A program made the position numbers and the translations under genes. The notes beneath the pieces were generated by a model. The model saw only the letters and a program-made list of their open reading frames with translations. It searched no databases and was not told the origin of the DNA. A DNA stretch of 64,000 nt from Saprospiraceae bacterium (GTDB lineage: Bacteria > Bacteroidota > Bacteroidia > Chitinophagales > Saprospiraceae), in NCBI GenBank assembly GCA_020627965.1, contig JAHDFX010000003.1, positions 1 to 64,000 on the forward strand. The letters are read 5' to 3'. Shown here piece after piece: positions 56,394 to 64,000 of the stretch (its first letter is position 1; every line of letters starts with the position of its first letter).

Positions 56394-56430
56394 CTACGAA
56401 CTCAAATGAGAGTTCTCTATGACAAAAATA

Positions 56431-56574
56431 CTGTGAGGTGATGAAATTGGCAGACATGCCCTCTTGTCTCGAGGGTGAAGATAACGGGATAAACGTAGTA
56501 TATCGGGTTGACCACTAAAGTTAATTTGTGCTATGGCTAACCACTTCGTGAAGGTTCGACCCCTTCTCTCACAG
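56431..56574 (+). ncRNA. tRNA-Leu-like RNA with a 74-nt variable-region domain, copy 2
   Basis: Same length and structure as copy 1 with a period of 181 bp. The cloverleaf core is identical. Eight transitions lie inside the insertion (56479, 56485, 56486, 56523, 56530, 56535, 56542, 56545). Two pairs change both partners and stay paired: G-C to A-T (56479 with 56545) and A-T to G-C (56486 with 56542); one T-A becomes T-G (56530). One pair becomes C-A (56485). Spacer to copy 1 is 37 nt and contains GAACT/AGTTC. A terminator follows 20 nt later. Confidence 0.8.
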
Positions 56575-56593
56575 CGATACCAGGCGAATTTTA

Positions 56594-56635
56594 AAAAGCG
56601 GAAATGACTGATGTTGTTTCCGCTTTTGCTTTTTC
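56594..56635 (+). terminator. Intrinsic terminator of the tRNA-like locus
   Basis: A perfect 11-bp stem AAAAGCGGAAA (56594-56604) with TTTCCGCTTTT (56617-56627), then GCTTTTTC. It closes the transcript that starts near 56213 and lies 73 bp before the next gene, so it could also act as an attenuator of that gene. Confidence 0.9.
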
Positions 56636-56707
56636 TATCTGTATCTTTATTTTTCTGATTCGTTATGATAATGTTTTGTTTGTAAACTCCTATTTTAAAG
56701 AAAAAAA

Positions 56708-57640
56708 ATGAAATATATCCATTTAACGACATTTCTGATCCTTGTCCTGATAATGGCTTGTCAAAATAAAAAAGATACTGTCAGTCAGGAAAATAGTCGC
56801 ATCGAACTCGTTCCTGAGCCTGATAAGCAAATAAGACTTGAACAGGAAAAAAATCAAGAATCGAATTTGACTTCTTTCGACAGGGCTGCTATAAAAAAAA
56901 GACTTAAGGCTAAGAACGGAAATGGAGAACCCTATTTTGTACATATTTTTGTACCGCTTTGCGATAATGAAAACCAGGGTATAGTCCCTACTTCAAAATC
57001 TTTAGGTGATGGATTAAGCCTGAGAACAAACTTATATTGGGCGACGAAGGGAGGGATGAAAAGACATTTTAACGACAGTAAAGACTGGAAACTAGTTTAT
57101 TCGGCTAAAGATGTATCATCGTCTGTATTGGAAAGAGTGATTTTTGAAAGAGACTTTTCCGGCACACAGGTATATGTGATTGCCGATGCTTACAGAGGGG
57201 ACAGAATGGAAGAAACGGTCAATGATTTCCTGGCATCATTGGCTTATGAAAAGAAAGGAGAAGTAGAATTAGAGTCCGGTAAAACAGTCAAATTCGGCGG
57301 GCATTCAGACTTGATGGTTTTTAATGGACATAATGGGATGATGGATAATATTGACGTCAGGAATTGGAAGAATAAAACTGAAAAGAAGACCGATGCTGTT
57401 ATAAATGCCTGTGTATCATATAACTATTTTGAAGAGGAACTAATGCTTGCCCAAGCTTATCCATTGATCCGAACAAATACATTATTATACCCGGCAGCTT
57501 ATTCAATAGAACAGGTAATTATTGATTGGATTAATGATACTACAGAAAAGCAGATTGCTTTGAATGCGGGGAGAGTCTACTGTGAAAAACACGATTGTGG
57601 AAGAGGTACAAAAGTATTTAAAACAGGGTGGCGAGAATAG
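56708..57640 (+). CDS. Lipoprotein with possible caspase-like (clan CD) His/Cys pair
   Basis: A 310-residue lipoprotein (MKYIHLTTFLILVLIMAC, Cys at 18) followed by a charged linker (about 20-75). The rest has alternating strands and helices: PYFVHIFVPLCDN, GTQVYVIADAYRGDRMEE, DLMVFNGHNGMMD with His208, DAVINACVSYNYFEEEL with Cys235, then PLIRTNTLLYPAAYSIEQV. A strand ending in F-N-G-H-N-G and a next strand ending in A-C-V-S is the layout of caspase/gingipain-like folds; spacing of 27 residues is close to that of gingipains. This is inference from two motifs; the protein may instead be a non-enzymatic relative. Located directly after the tRNA-like locus. Confidence 0.6.
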   Translation: MKYIHLTTFLILVLIMACQNKKDTVSQENSRIELVPEPDKQIRLEQEKNQESNLTSFDRAAIKKRLKAKNGNGEPYFVHIFVPLCDNENQGIVPTSKSLGDGLSLRTNLYWATKGGMKRHFNDSKDWKLVYSAKDVSSSVLERVIFERDFSGTQVYVIADAYRGDRMEETVNDFLASLAYEKKGEVELESGKTVKFGGHSDLMVFNGHNGMMDNIDVRNWKNKTEKKTDAVINACVSYNYFEEELMLAQAYPLIRTNTLLYPAAYSIEQVIIDWINDTTEKQIALNAGRVYCEKHDCGRGTKVFKTGWRE

Positions 57641-57654
57641 GCTGATAAAAAGAA

Positions 57655-57685
57655 ATCCCAAATTTTCATTGTGAAAATTCGGGAT
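57655..57685. terminator. Hairpin between convergent genes
   Basis: ATCCC-AAATTTTCA (57655-57668) pairs with 57672-57685 (one A-C mismatch), 3-nt loop. No strong T-run, but its position between convergent stops fits a bidirectional terminator. The arm AAATTCGGGAT is also present in the terminator at 32726-32765. Confidence 0.6.
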
Positions 57686-57710
57686 ACTTCGTGTTTATAT
57701 GACCGGAGAT

Positions 57711-58436
57711 TTATTCTATAATTTTATCCAGTTTTTTGAGTATCTCTTTAGCATCCTCTGTATAATCGGATTTTTCTGGGATTTTGCTGAGCAACTTTTC
57801 GGCTCCAGTTTTATCAGATAATTGTAAATGACATAGAGCCTGATAAAACTGACTTTTAGCTTTTAGAAGAGCATTATTTACTTTTTTAGCATATCTGAAG
57901 GCTTTCAGGGCTTTTTTATATTCTTCTTTCTGCCAGTATTGTTCACCGATGTTCATCAGATCATTAAAACTTAATTTATCTATTCGTGTCTCCCAATCTT
58001 CGGTATCGGTAGATTCTCCCATAGTAGTTGAGATAGATTGATAATATTGATCTGCCAGAGCGGGCATAGTAAGACTTTGTTGGTCATTATTTTGGAAAAA
58101 CCATAACCCTAAACCTAATAATAACAAAATAGAGGCTGCATAAGCCAGATAGCGAAGCGGAAAGACTTTACGAGTCTTATTCTCTTTGCTTGTAAAGGAG
58201 GGGCCTTCATTGTCGGTTGAGATAGTATTGTTTGTATGAAAATCTTGTTTGACTTCATTGATTAAAGTCATGAAATCCAGGTCTTTTTTACTGATATTGC
58301 TTTTCAGTTCTCTGTAAAGTTGGACTTCTTTAGCAAATTCAGTATCTGATTTGAGTTTTTCTTCAAATGTTTTTAATTGTTCCCCTGTCAAACGTCCTGT
58401 TAGGTATTCTTCTATTTGTGAGTACAAATCCTGCAT
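57711..58436 (-). CDS. Anti-sigma-like membrane protein with C-terminal TPR
   Basis: A 241-residue protein. The N-terminal 60 residues (YSQIEEYLTGRLTGEQLKTFEEKLKSD) resemble the short helical sigma-binding domain of Bacteroidota anti-sigma factors. One membrane segment (YLAYAASILLLLGLGLWFF, about 96-114) separates it from a periplasmic region with two TPR-like units (MNIGEQYWQKEEYKKALKAFRYA, LKAKSQFYQALCHLQLSDKTGAEKLL). It starts 12 bp after the ECF sigma gene, so the two are co-transcribed and probably form a regulator pair. Confidence 0.75.
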   Translation of the reverse strand: MQDLYSQIEEYLTGRLTGEQLKTFEEKLKSDTEFAKEVQLYRELKSNISKKDLDFMTLINEVKQDFHTNNTISTDNEGPSFTSKENKTRKVFPLRYLAYAASILLLLGLGLWFFQNNDQQSLTMPALADQYYQSISTTMGESTDTEDWETRIDKLSFNDLMNIGEQYWQKEEYKKALKAFRYAKKVNNALLKAKSQFYQALCHLQLSDKTGAEKLLSKIPEKSDYTEDAKEILKKLDKIIE

Positions 58437-58448
58437 TATGTTTAGTTT

Positions 58449-59018
58449 TTAGCTATCCCCCAATTCTTTGAATAGCCTGTCCTGCTGAATACTTTTTAAT
58501 AATTTCTTTTTGCAACGAGCACGCTTAGTTCTTGCAAATTCATAGGTGTATCCCATGATTTCTGCAATACGTTCGTGTGGCAGATCATCAAAATAATGAC
58601 CAAGTAACTCCCTGCATTTTTCATCTAAACGAGCCAAATGTTCCCAGAAAAGGCTCAATTTAGTTTGTTCGTTGATAGCTTCTATAATATTTTTGTTGTC
58701 TGTATATTCCAAAACATCAGCAGGTGTGTCCACCTTGAGGCTTTTTTTTCTTCTTCGGAGCTCTTTTAGCCACTGTTTTGTGGATATTCCCCAGAGAAGG
58801 GCTTTAAAATTAGTGCAGATATAATCTGGTTTATTGGCGAGTTTATAAAGTGTGACCATGGTTTCCTGAAAAATATCCTTTGCATCTTCTTTATTACCAC
58901 CATTATTGCATATCCATTTATCAATACCTGAATAATACTTCTCATACACTTCCACCAATGCTTTTCGATCCTGTCTGCGAAAAGCATTTATGTAGTATTC
59001 ATCCTTCTGTTCACTCAT
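58449..59018 (-). CDS. ECF RNA polymerase sigma factor
   Basis: A 189-residue sigma-70-family ECF factor. Region 2: RKALVEVYEKYYSGI and DAKDIFQETMVTLYK (about 43-57); region 4: CRELLGHYFDDLPHERIAEIMGYTYEFARTKRARCKKKL (about 134-172). No anti-sigma domain of its own. The downstream membrane protein is the likely partner. Targets unknown; the neighbouring giant surface gene is a reasonable guess but not shown. Confidence 0.9.
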   Translation of the reverse strand: MSEQKDEYYINAFRRQDRKALVEVYEKYYSGIDKWICNNGGNKEDAKDIFQETMVTLYKLANKPDYICTNFKALLWGISTKQWLKELRRRKKSLKVDTPADVLEYTDNKNIIEAINEQTKLSLFWEHLARLDEKCRELLGHYFDDLPHERIAEIMGYTYEFARTKRARCKKKLLKSIQQDRLFKELGDS

Positions 59019-59442
59019 TGTGCTTTTATTTCAATAGATATTAAAACGGCTTAAAAATACATTTTATATCTGAAGTTGTTTTAAAAAAATCCCTTATTTA
59101 AATAGGCTTCTTGCTTATCTAGCCATAAATAATTTTAAAAAAATCAATTTATCTGGTCACAGATATGGTTTTTCTGGTATTTATGATTGAGGTAACTAAT
59201 TATGCAGAACACCATGACAGGTCAAAACGCTGCAACTTTATAGATCTCGACCACACACGCTTACTCCGTAAATAGATTACAAACTTTTGGAATAGTCTGT
59301 AGATTGAAACACTATACAGGCTAAACAATACAGGTATGCGCATACCGGGGCGATTGCTGAAAACCCTTTAAAAGAGTAGGCATTCATGAAGTGTTTGTTC
59401 AATGAAAAAAATCATCGGACAAAATCTGACAAACAAAAGATT
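59019..59442. other. 424-bp gene-free region with a small palindrome
   Basis: Upstream region of the divergent sigma factor and the small secreted protein. Holds the 14-bp perfect palindrome GGTATGCGCATACC at 59333-59346, related to the one at 50104-50120. Codons before 59443 stay open from ATG 59386 but show no signal-peptide logic. Confidence 0.6.
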
Positions 59443-59781
59443 ATGTTATACAAAAAACACAACTACAGAGTTTACGGAGCTGTACTATGTAGCCTGATGT
59501 TACTGGTGAGTATATCACTTAGCGCCCAGGCAAAACTGGCAAAAGGAAAAATCAGCATAGCGACCAATTGTCCAATAAGTAAAGTTAATGCTGATAAACG
59601 AACAGTTAATACTGTAGAATTTAGAGAGTATTCATTGAAAAATGAGAACAATGTTGCTTTATCGATTGAAGAAGTAGATAAAGTCATCGAATTAAAAATG
59701 CTTCAGACTGCCTTGCCCAAACCCGCAATAGTATTCTCAAAAAGAAGATATGCGGTTAGTAGTGAACAAACAAAACTTTAA
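59443..59781 (+). CDS. Small secreted protein
   Basis: A 112-residue protein from ATG 59443, chosen because it gives a proper signal peptide (YGAVLCSLMLLVSISLSAQA); an in-frame ATG at 59386 adds 19 charged residues. The mature part has one Cys, a KxxxEFREYSLKNENNVALSIEEVDKVIELK stretch and a basic C-terminus (SKRRYAVSSEQTKL). No family recognised. It precedes a giant SprB gene, as 32931-33227 does. Function unknown. Confidence 0.65.
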   Translation: MLYKKHNYRVYGAVLCSLMLLVSISLSAQAKLAKGKISIATNCPISKVNADKRTVNTVEFREYSLKNENNVALSIEEVDKVIELKMLQTALPKPAIVFSKRRYAVSSEQTKL

Positions 59782-59800
59782 AAAACAATTTTATCACTCT

Positions 59801-59980
59801 CTAATACATTGTAAACTAAATTTCTTTAGGTTTTTAAGCGTTTATTTTGAAATTAATCGAGTCAAAAACGACGCACATTCCCGATAGCTATCGGGAGAGC
59901 TACGTAAGAAGTTTTTGAGGAAGAGTAATTTTAAAAGAAGCACCTGAAAAAGTATAGAAATTTAATTTACAATGTACTAA
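59801..59980. mobile_element. MITE-like fold-back element with 4-bp target duplication
   Basis: Terminal inverted repeats of 20 bp, 59805-59824 and 59957-59976 (19 of 20 match), enclose 172 bp and are flanked on both sides by CTAA (59801-59804, 59977-59980). The interior is itself an imperfect inverted repeat centred on the perfect 18-bp palindrome TCCCGATAGCTATCGGGA (59879-59896). No coding capacity. It lies between a small secreted gene and the third giant gene, ending 11 bp before that ATG. No second copy in the window. Confidence 0.65.
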
Positions 59981-59991
59981 AACAAGTACAC

Positions 59992-62900
59992 ATGAAAAAG
60001 ACAATACTATCATCATTTATATTGCTGACTGCACTTTTTATTAATTTCAATAATACAACCCAAGCAGAATCCGTCCCGGGAATGGATGGAATATTTACAA
60101 TTGAAACACTGACCGTTTGTGAAAATATTTACAGCTTTACAACGACCGAGGAAGTTTGTAGTGGCACATTACCAGTATTTACAATTGGACCAGATTGTAG
60201 CGCAGTCCCTGATCCTTTCGGTACAGAACTAGACCTTGATTTTTTCATATATGCACCAGGTGGTGTACAACAACAAGCACCTGCTGGCTATGATCCAATG
60301 GGCGGTTTGTTAGTCGATAATAACTTTCCGCCATCCAATACAGACCTACTACTTGATGGGGGAGTTGGTGAAACCTGGAACGGGACAATTTGTGCAGATC
60401 ATATGGGAAATAATGCATTGACTAACAATTCTTGTGAACCTATTGTAATCACATACTTTGTACTACCCTGGGATCGAAGTTTTGACTCAGATGGAGATGG
60501 TTCTTTCGGCGAATATAACCAAACGGCTCCTGATGCATGCCCGATTTTACGCTATGATATAACAGTATACCCAAGTTTTAATACAATTGTAACAGATAAC
60601 GGTTGTGAAATTTTTGTAGAGCTGGTTACTGGAGATGGCACAGCCTGTTCAACAGAAACTTATACTTGTTCGGTAGCGGGAGATTCTTTCAGCTACGATT
60701 TTTCTAATGGGATAAACACGCCTTTAGATTGTTTTAGCCTGTATGGAACAGTTACCTGCACAGGTTGTAATACTTGTGAGGACCTATCCGCTGCAATAAC
60801 TACAACGCCCCCAGAATGTTCAGATAATACTCAGGCATATTTGGATTCATTAACTTACGAGTTCTTACCTGTTCCTAACAATAATGGTACTGCTACAGTA
60901 GCTGTTGATGGTGGAGAAGGAGCCTATGAATATCTATGGAGCAATGGAGATACAAGCCCTACAGCAACGAATCTGAATTCAGGACCAGTAAGTATTACCG
61001 TAACTGATGTAACAACAGGCTGCGTAGTAATAAGCAGTTCAGTTGTAGACACTATCCCACCTTTGGAGCTTAATATTATTTCTGTTATAGATGCTACCTG
61101 TGGACAATCTAATGGCTCGGTCACTGTAGAATATAGCGGAGGAAATGGAGCACCTTATGCTATATTTTTAGGTGAAAATGGTATATCCGACACTCTATCT
61201 GGTCCAGGAACATTTACTATTGACAATTTATCACCGGGAAGCCATGTTGTTTCAGTTTGTGATGGCGGATGGTGCTTTGTAGGTACTATCGTTGAAATAG
61301 GAGATGTTGCCCCTTTTACAGCACAGATGTTTACGGAATCACCGACATGTTCCAATAATACGGATGGTTATTTTAATACAGGAAACCCACCGCCTACAGA
61401 AGATGGTAGTGCTATGCTTGTTATTTCTGGCGGGACTGCTCCGTTTTCCTACCAATGGAGTAATGGCAGCACTCAGTCATCCTCAGATAATTTACCCAGT
61501 GGCCCGATTAGCGTAACGATCACAGATGCTACAGGTTGCCCTATTCTAGTTGAAGGTATGGTTGAGGAAGTTCCTCCAATAGAAGTAGTTTATACAGTTA
61601 CGGATGTAAGTTGTAATGGTCTTGCCGATGGAGCTATCGCAATTGATTTCAGTGGTGGAAATGGTGGAGGTTATGTCCTGTTTTTGGATGGGGCAATTAT
61701 TCCAGGATCATACACTGCTGGTACTTATGTCTTTGACGGACTCGAAGCCGGTATTTATGAGGTAGTGGTATGTGATGAAGCTGGTTGTTGGATAGTCGTC
61801 ACTATTGAGGTGATTGAAAGCCCTGAGCTGGATATCGAGATCATAACAACTCCGCCTACCTGTTCTTCAAATTCAGAAGGCTATGGAGATGTTAATAATC
61901 CAGCTCCTGCTCTAGTGTCAGATGGTACTGCCGAAGTATCAGTAGTCGGTGGAACACCTCCTTATCTGTATTTCTGGAACACTGCTGATACGACTTCTTT
62001 AATAGGTGGACTTAGTCCAGGAACTGTAACAGTGACCGTAACCGATGCTAATGGCTGTACTGCAACAGCAGAAGCAGAAGTTGAAGATCTGCCACCACTT
62101 TATGCCACGCTTTTGGAAGCTAATAATCCTTCTTGCCCTGGCGAATCCGATGGTTCTATTACTATCGAATATGGTGGTGGAAATGGTCCTGTCTTTACAA
62201 TATGGCTCAATGGAACATTAGTTACAGGTTTGCTAAATACTGATGGAACTTACACTTTTGACAATTTACCGGCAGGTACCTATGAAATAGCTGTTTGTGA
62301 TAATAATCTTTGTATTATTTACCTTACGGTAACATTAGAAGACCCGCAAGGGTTATCTATTGTAACAGTGACTAATTCACCAACGTGCCCTGATAATGCA
62401 GATGCGCAGTGGGATATAAACACACCTCCGCCTACCGATGATGGTTCTGCTATAGTTACTGTTTCAGGTGGGATGCCTCCTTATAATTATCAATGGAGTA
62501 ATGGTGACACACTCGCTACAACTGAAGGACTAAGTGCTGGAGTATATACTGTTACTGTTACGGATGCCAACGACTGTATTGCTACTGCAGAGGTAGAGGT
62601 AGAGGAAGTTGAACCACTTTATGGAACTATAACAGCTACAGACCTAAGCTGTAATGGGTATTCAGATGGAACAATAACAATTGATTACGGTGGTGGAAAT
62701 GGCGGTGGATTTATCCTTATTGTAAATGGAAATAGCTATCCAGTAGGAGGAGCTGGTACTTACACGATTGAAGATTTGCCTGCGGGGACTTATGAAATTA
62801 TAGTATGCGATATTGCAGGATGTATTTTAGTGCTGACTGCCGAAATTGAGGAGGCGCCCGTACTGGAAGTTGAGATCGTAACAACCAGACCTACCTGTTC

Positions 62901-64000
62901 TTCAAATTCAGATGGCTACGGAAGTGTGAACAATCCTGATCCTGCTCCAGTGTCAGATGGTACTGCCGAAGCATTAGTAGTCGGTGGAACACCTCCTTAT
63001 GCGTATTACTGGAACACTGCTGATACGACTTCTTTAATAGGTGGACTTAGTCCAGGAACCGTAACAGTGACCGTAACCGATGCTAATGGCTGTACTGCAA
63101 CAGCAGAAGCAGAAGTCGAAGATTTACCACCACTTTACATAACACCCGTAGATATTGTTGATCCTTTCTGTAATGGTGATTCGACGGGTTCTATTACTGT
63201 AGAATATGGCGGAGGAAATGGTTTTGGTTTTGTTTTCTGGCTGAACGGAGCCCTCGGAGGAGGTATGTTCAACAATGACGGAACCTACACCTTTGATAAT
63301 TTGCCGGCTGGTGAATATGAGATAGCGCTTTGCGATATTAGATTCTGTATTATCTACCTTACGGTAACATTGGAAGAACCTGAAGGCCTGTATATAGAAG
63401 CTACTGCGGATTCTCCAACTTGCCCTGATAATGCTATTGGATTATTAGATGTAAATACACCTGCTCCTTCTGATGATGGTTCTGTCAGTGTGGATAGTAT
63501 CTCAGGAGGTACAGCGCCTTATACTATCTTGTGGAGTACAGGTGATACAACTGCAACTGTCACTGATTTAAGTCCGGGAATTTATACTGTTACTGTAACA
63601 GATGATAACGACTGTACAGTCACATCAGAAGTAGAAGTAGAAGAACTCGAAGATATTTACGGAACGGTATCAAGTACAGATGCAAGCTGCGGTAGCACTG
63701 CCGATGGCACGATCACTGTAGAATATGGCGGTGGAAATGGAGGAGGATTTATCATTATTGTAAATGGGACGCCTTATTCAGACGCCGCAGGAGCAGGTAC
63801 TTACAGTTTTGAAGACTTAGCTGCCGGAACCTATGAAATCATTGTATGTGATATTAATGGTTGTATTATAGTTTTAACAGCTGAAATTGGTGAATCTTCA
63901 ACTCTGGAGCAAGAAGCAACATTATATCAGCCAGCATGTCCGGGAGACGAAGGTATCATTGATCTGACCGTATGGGGAGGAGAGGCACCTTATTCTTTTG
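59992..64000 (+). CDS. Third giant SprB-repeat secreted protein (3' end outside the window)
   Basis: Open from ATG 59992 to the window edge: 1,336 complete codons and no stop. Signal peptide MKKTILSSFILLTALFINFNNTTQA. Residues 26-260 are a unique Cys-rich region with a calcium-loop-like FDSDGDGSFGEY (about 163-174). After that come alternating SprB-like units of two kinds: type A (TCSSNSDGYG...SDGTAEV...GGTPPYxYxW...LSPGTVTVTVTDANGC) and type B (SCNGxSDGxITIxYGGGNGxG...GTYxFDNLPAGTYEIxVCD). Six A-B pairs and the start of a seventh A are visible. Unlike the other two giants it lacks a cytochrome-like N-terminus. A T9SS sorting domain is expected at the unseen C-terminus. A fold-back element ends 11 bp upstream. 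Confidence 0.88.
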   Translation, partial: MKKTILSSFILLTALFINFNNTTQAESVPGMDGIFTIETLTVCENIYSFTTTEEVCSGTLPVFTIGPDCSAVPDPFGTELDLDFFIYAPGGVQQQAPAGYDPMGGLLVDNNFPPSNTDLLLDGGVGETWNGTICADHMGNNALTNNSCEPIVITYFVLPWDRSFDSDGDGSFGEYNQTAPDACPILRYDITVYPSFNTIVTDNGCEIFVELVTGDGTACSTETYTCSVAGDSFSYDFSNGINTPLDCFSLYGTVTCTGCNTCEDLSAAITTTPPECSDNTQAYLDSLTYEFLPVPNNNGTATVAVDGGEGAYEYLWSNGDTSPTATNLNSGPVSITVTDVTTGCVVISSSVVDTIPPLELNIISVIDATCGQSNGSVTVEYSGGNGAPYAIFLGENGISDTLSGPGTFTIDNLSPGSHVVSVCDGGWCFVGTIVEIGDVAPFTAQMFTESPTCSNNTDGYFNTGNPPPTEDGSAMLVISGGTAPFSYQWSNGSTQSSSDNLPSGPISVTITDATGCPILVEGMVEEVPPIEVVYTVTDVSCNGLADGAIAIDFSGGNGGGYVLFLDGAIIPGSYTAGTYVFDGLEAGIYEVVVCDEAGCWIVVTIEVIESPELDIEIITTPPTCSSNSEGYGDVNNPAPALVSDGTAEVSVVGGTPPYLYFWNTADTTSLIGGLSPGTVTVTVTDANGCTATAEAEVEDLPPLYATLLEANNPSCPGESDGSITIEYGGGNGPVFTIWLNGTLVTGLLNTDGTYTFDNLPAGTYEIAVCDNNLCIIYLTVTLEDPQGLSIVTVTNSPTCPDNADAQWDINTPPPTDDGSAIVTVSGGMPPYNYQWSNGDTLATTEGLSAGVYTVTVTDANDCIATAEVEVEEVEPLYGTITATDLSCNGYSDGTITIDYGGGNGGGFILIVNGNSYPVGGAGTYTIEDLPAGTYEIIVCDIAGCILVLTAEIEEAPVLEVEIVTTRPTCSSNSDGYGSVNNPDPAPVSDGTAEALVVGGTPPYAYYWNTADTTSLIGGLSPGTVTVTVTDANGCTATAEAEVEDLPPLYITPVDIVDPFCNGDSTGSITVEYGGGNGFGFVFWLNGALGGGMFNNDGTYTFDNLPAGEYEIALCDIRFCIIYLTVTLEEPEGLYIEATADSPTCPDNAIGLLDVNTPAPSDDGSVSVDSISGGTAPYTILWSTGDTTATVTDLSPGIYTVTVTDDNDCTVTSEVEVEELEDIYGTVSSTDASCGSTADGTITVEYGGGNGGGFIIIVNGTPYSDAAGAGTYSFEDLAAGTYEIIVCDINGCIIVLTAEIGESSTLEQEATLYQPACPGDEGIIDLTVWGGEAPYSF
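61840..63909 (+). repeat. Two-copy 1,035-bp super-repeat in the third giant gene
   Basis: Units 61840-62874 and 62875-63909 are in register at exactly 1,035 bp (345 codons): for example GATGGTACTG at 61921 recurs at 62956, and TCTATTACT at 62155 at 63190. The stretch 61920-62095 versus 62955-63130 is nearly identical. Each unit encodes A-B-A-B SprB-like modules. Confidence 0.85.

Noticed and set aside
56250-56574. Functional tRNA-Asp genes (anticodon GTC)
   Set aside because: The D arm is tRNA-Leu-like, position 37 is a pyrimidine, the variable region is about 74 nt and the acceptor stem has 8 bp; a standard decoding tRNA is unlikely.
56369-56574. Integration site (att) at a tRNA 3' end
   Set aside because: The repeat of the 3' end comes from duplication of the whole 181-bp unit and no integrase gene is present.

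Overview
The window comes from a Bacteroidota chromosome, most likely a Saprospiria-like or related marine/aquatic lineage. Evidence: type IX secretion system (T9SS) C-terminal sorting domains, SprB-type adhesin repeats in three giant secreted proteins, promoters of the Bacteroidota form TAnnTTTG, lipoprotein signals, and a UbiA enzyme of the type common in this phylum. Base composition is AT-rich. No rRNA, insertion-sequence transposase, integrase, prophage or CRISPR array is visible.

Layout. 0-8 kb: a WG-repeat periplasmic protein, a two-gene operon (N-acyltransferase plus FAD-linked oxidase) and a helical cytoplasmic protein of unknown role. 8-18 kb: secreted and surface proteins (a small secreted protein, a lipoprotein, a secreted endonuclease with lamin-tail domain, two subtilisin-like lipoproteins), then a fused MFS/spermidine-synthase-like protein and QueG. 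18.5-41.6 kb: two giant T9SS cargo proteins (about 4,724 and 2,753 residues) with the same plan: cytochrome-c-like N-terminus, variable middle, exactly 12 SprB repeats, a shared 475-residue C-terminal part ending in a sorting domain. A small secreted basic protein lies between them. 41.8-52.7 kb: an arylsulfotransferase-like lipoprotein, then a long minus-strand housekeeping run (DUF4293, ferredoxin, IscX, KdsC-like phosphatase, UbiA, Maf, MetG, Lnt) into which an AAA ATPase plus TOPRIM-like DUF3226 pair, a possible defence module, is set. 53-59 kb: a 5'-truncated proline racemase, a saccharopine-dehydrogenase-like reductase, a GH113-like hydrolase, an unusual tandem tRNA-like RNA locus, a lipoprotein with a possible caspase-like His/Cys pair, and an ECF sigma/anti-sigma pair. 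59.4-64 kb: a small secreted protein, a 172-bp fold-back (MITE-like) element, and the first 1,336 codons of a third giant SprB-repeat protein that runs off the window.

The most unusual object is at 56,177-56,635: a canonical Bacteroidota promoter, two 144-nt tRNA-Leu-like cloverleaves (8-bp acceptor stem, intact D, anticodon and T arms) each carrying a roughly 74-nt structured insertion in place of the variable arm, and a strong intrinsic terminator. The copies are identical in the cloverleaf core; all eight differences are transitions inside the insertion and include two fully compensatory base-pair changes. This indicates a selected RNA structure and I do not recognise it as a described class.
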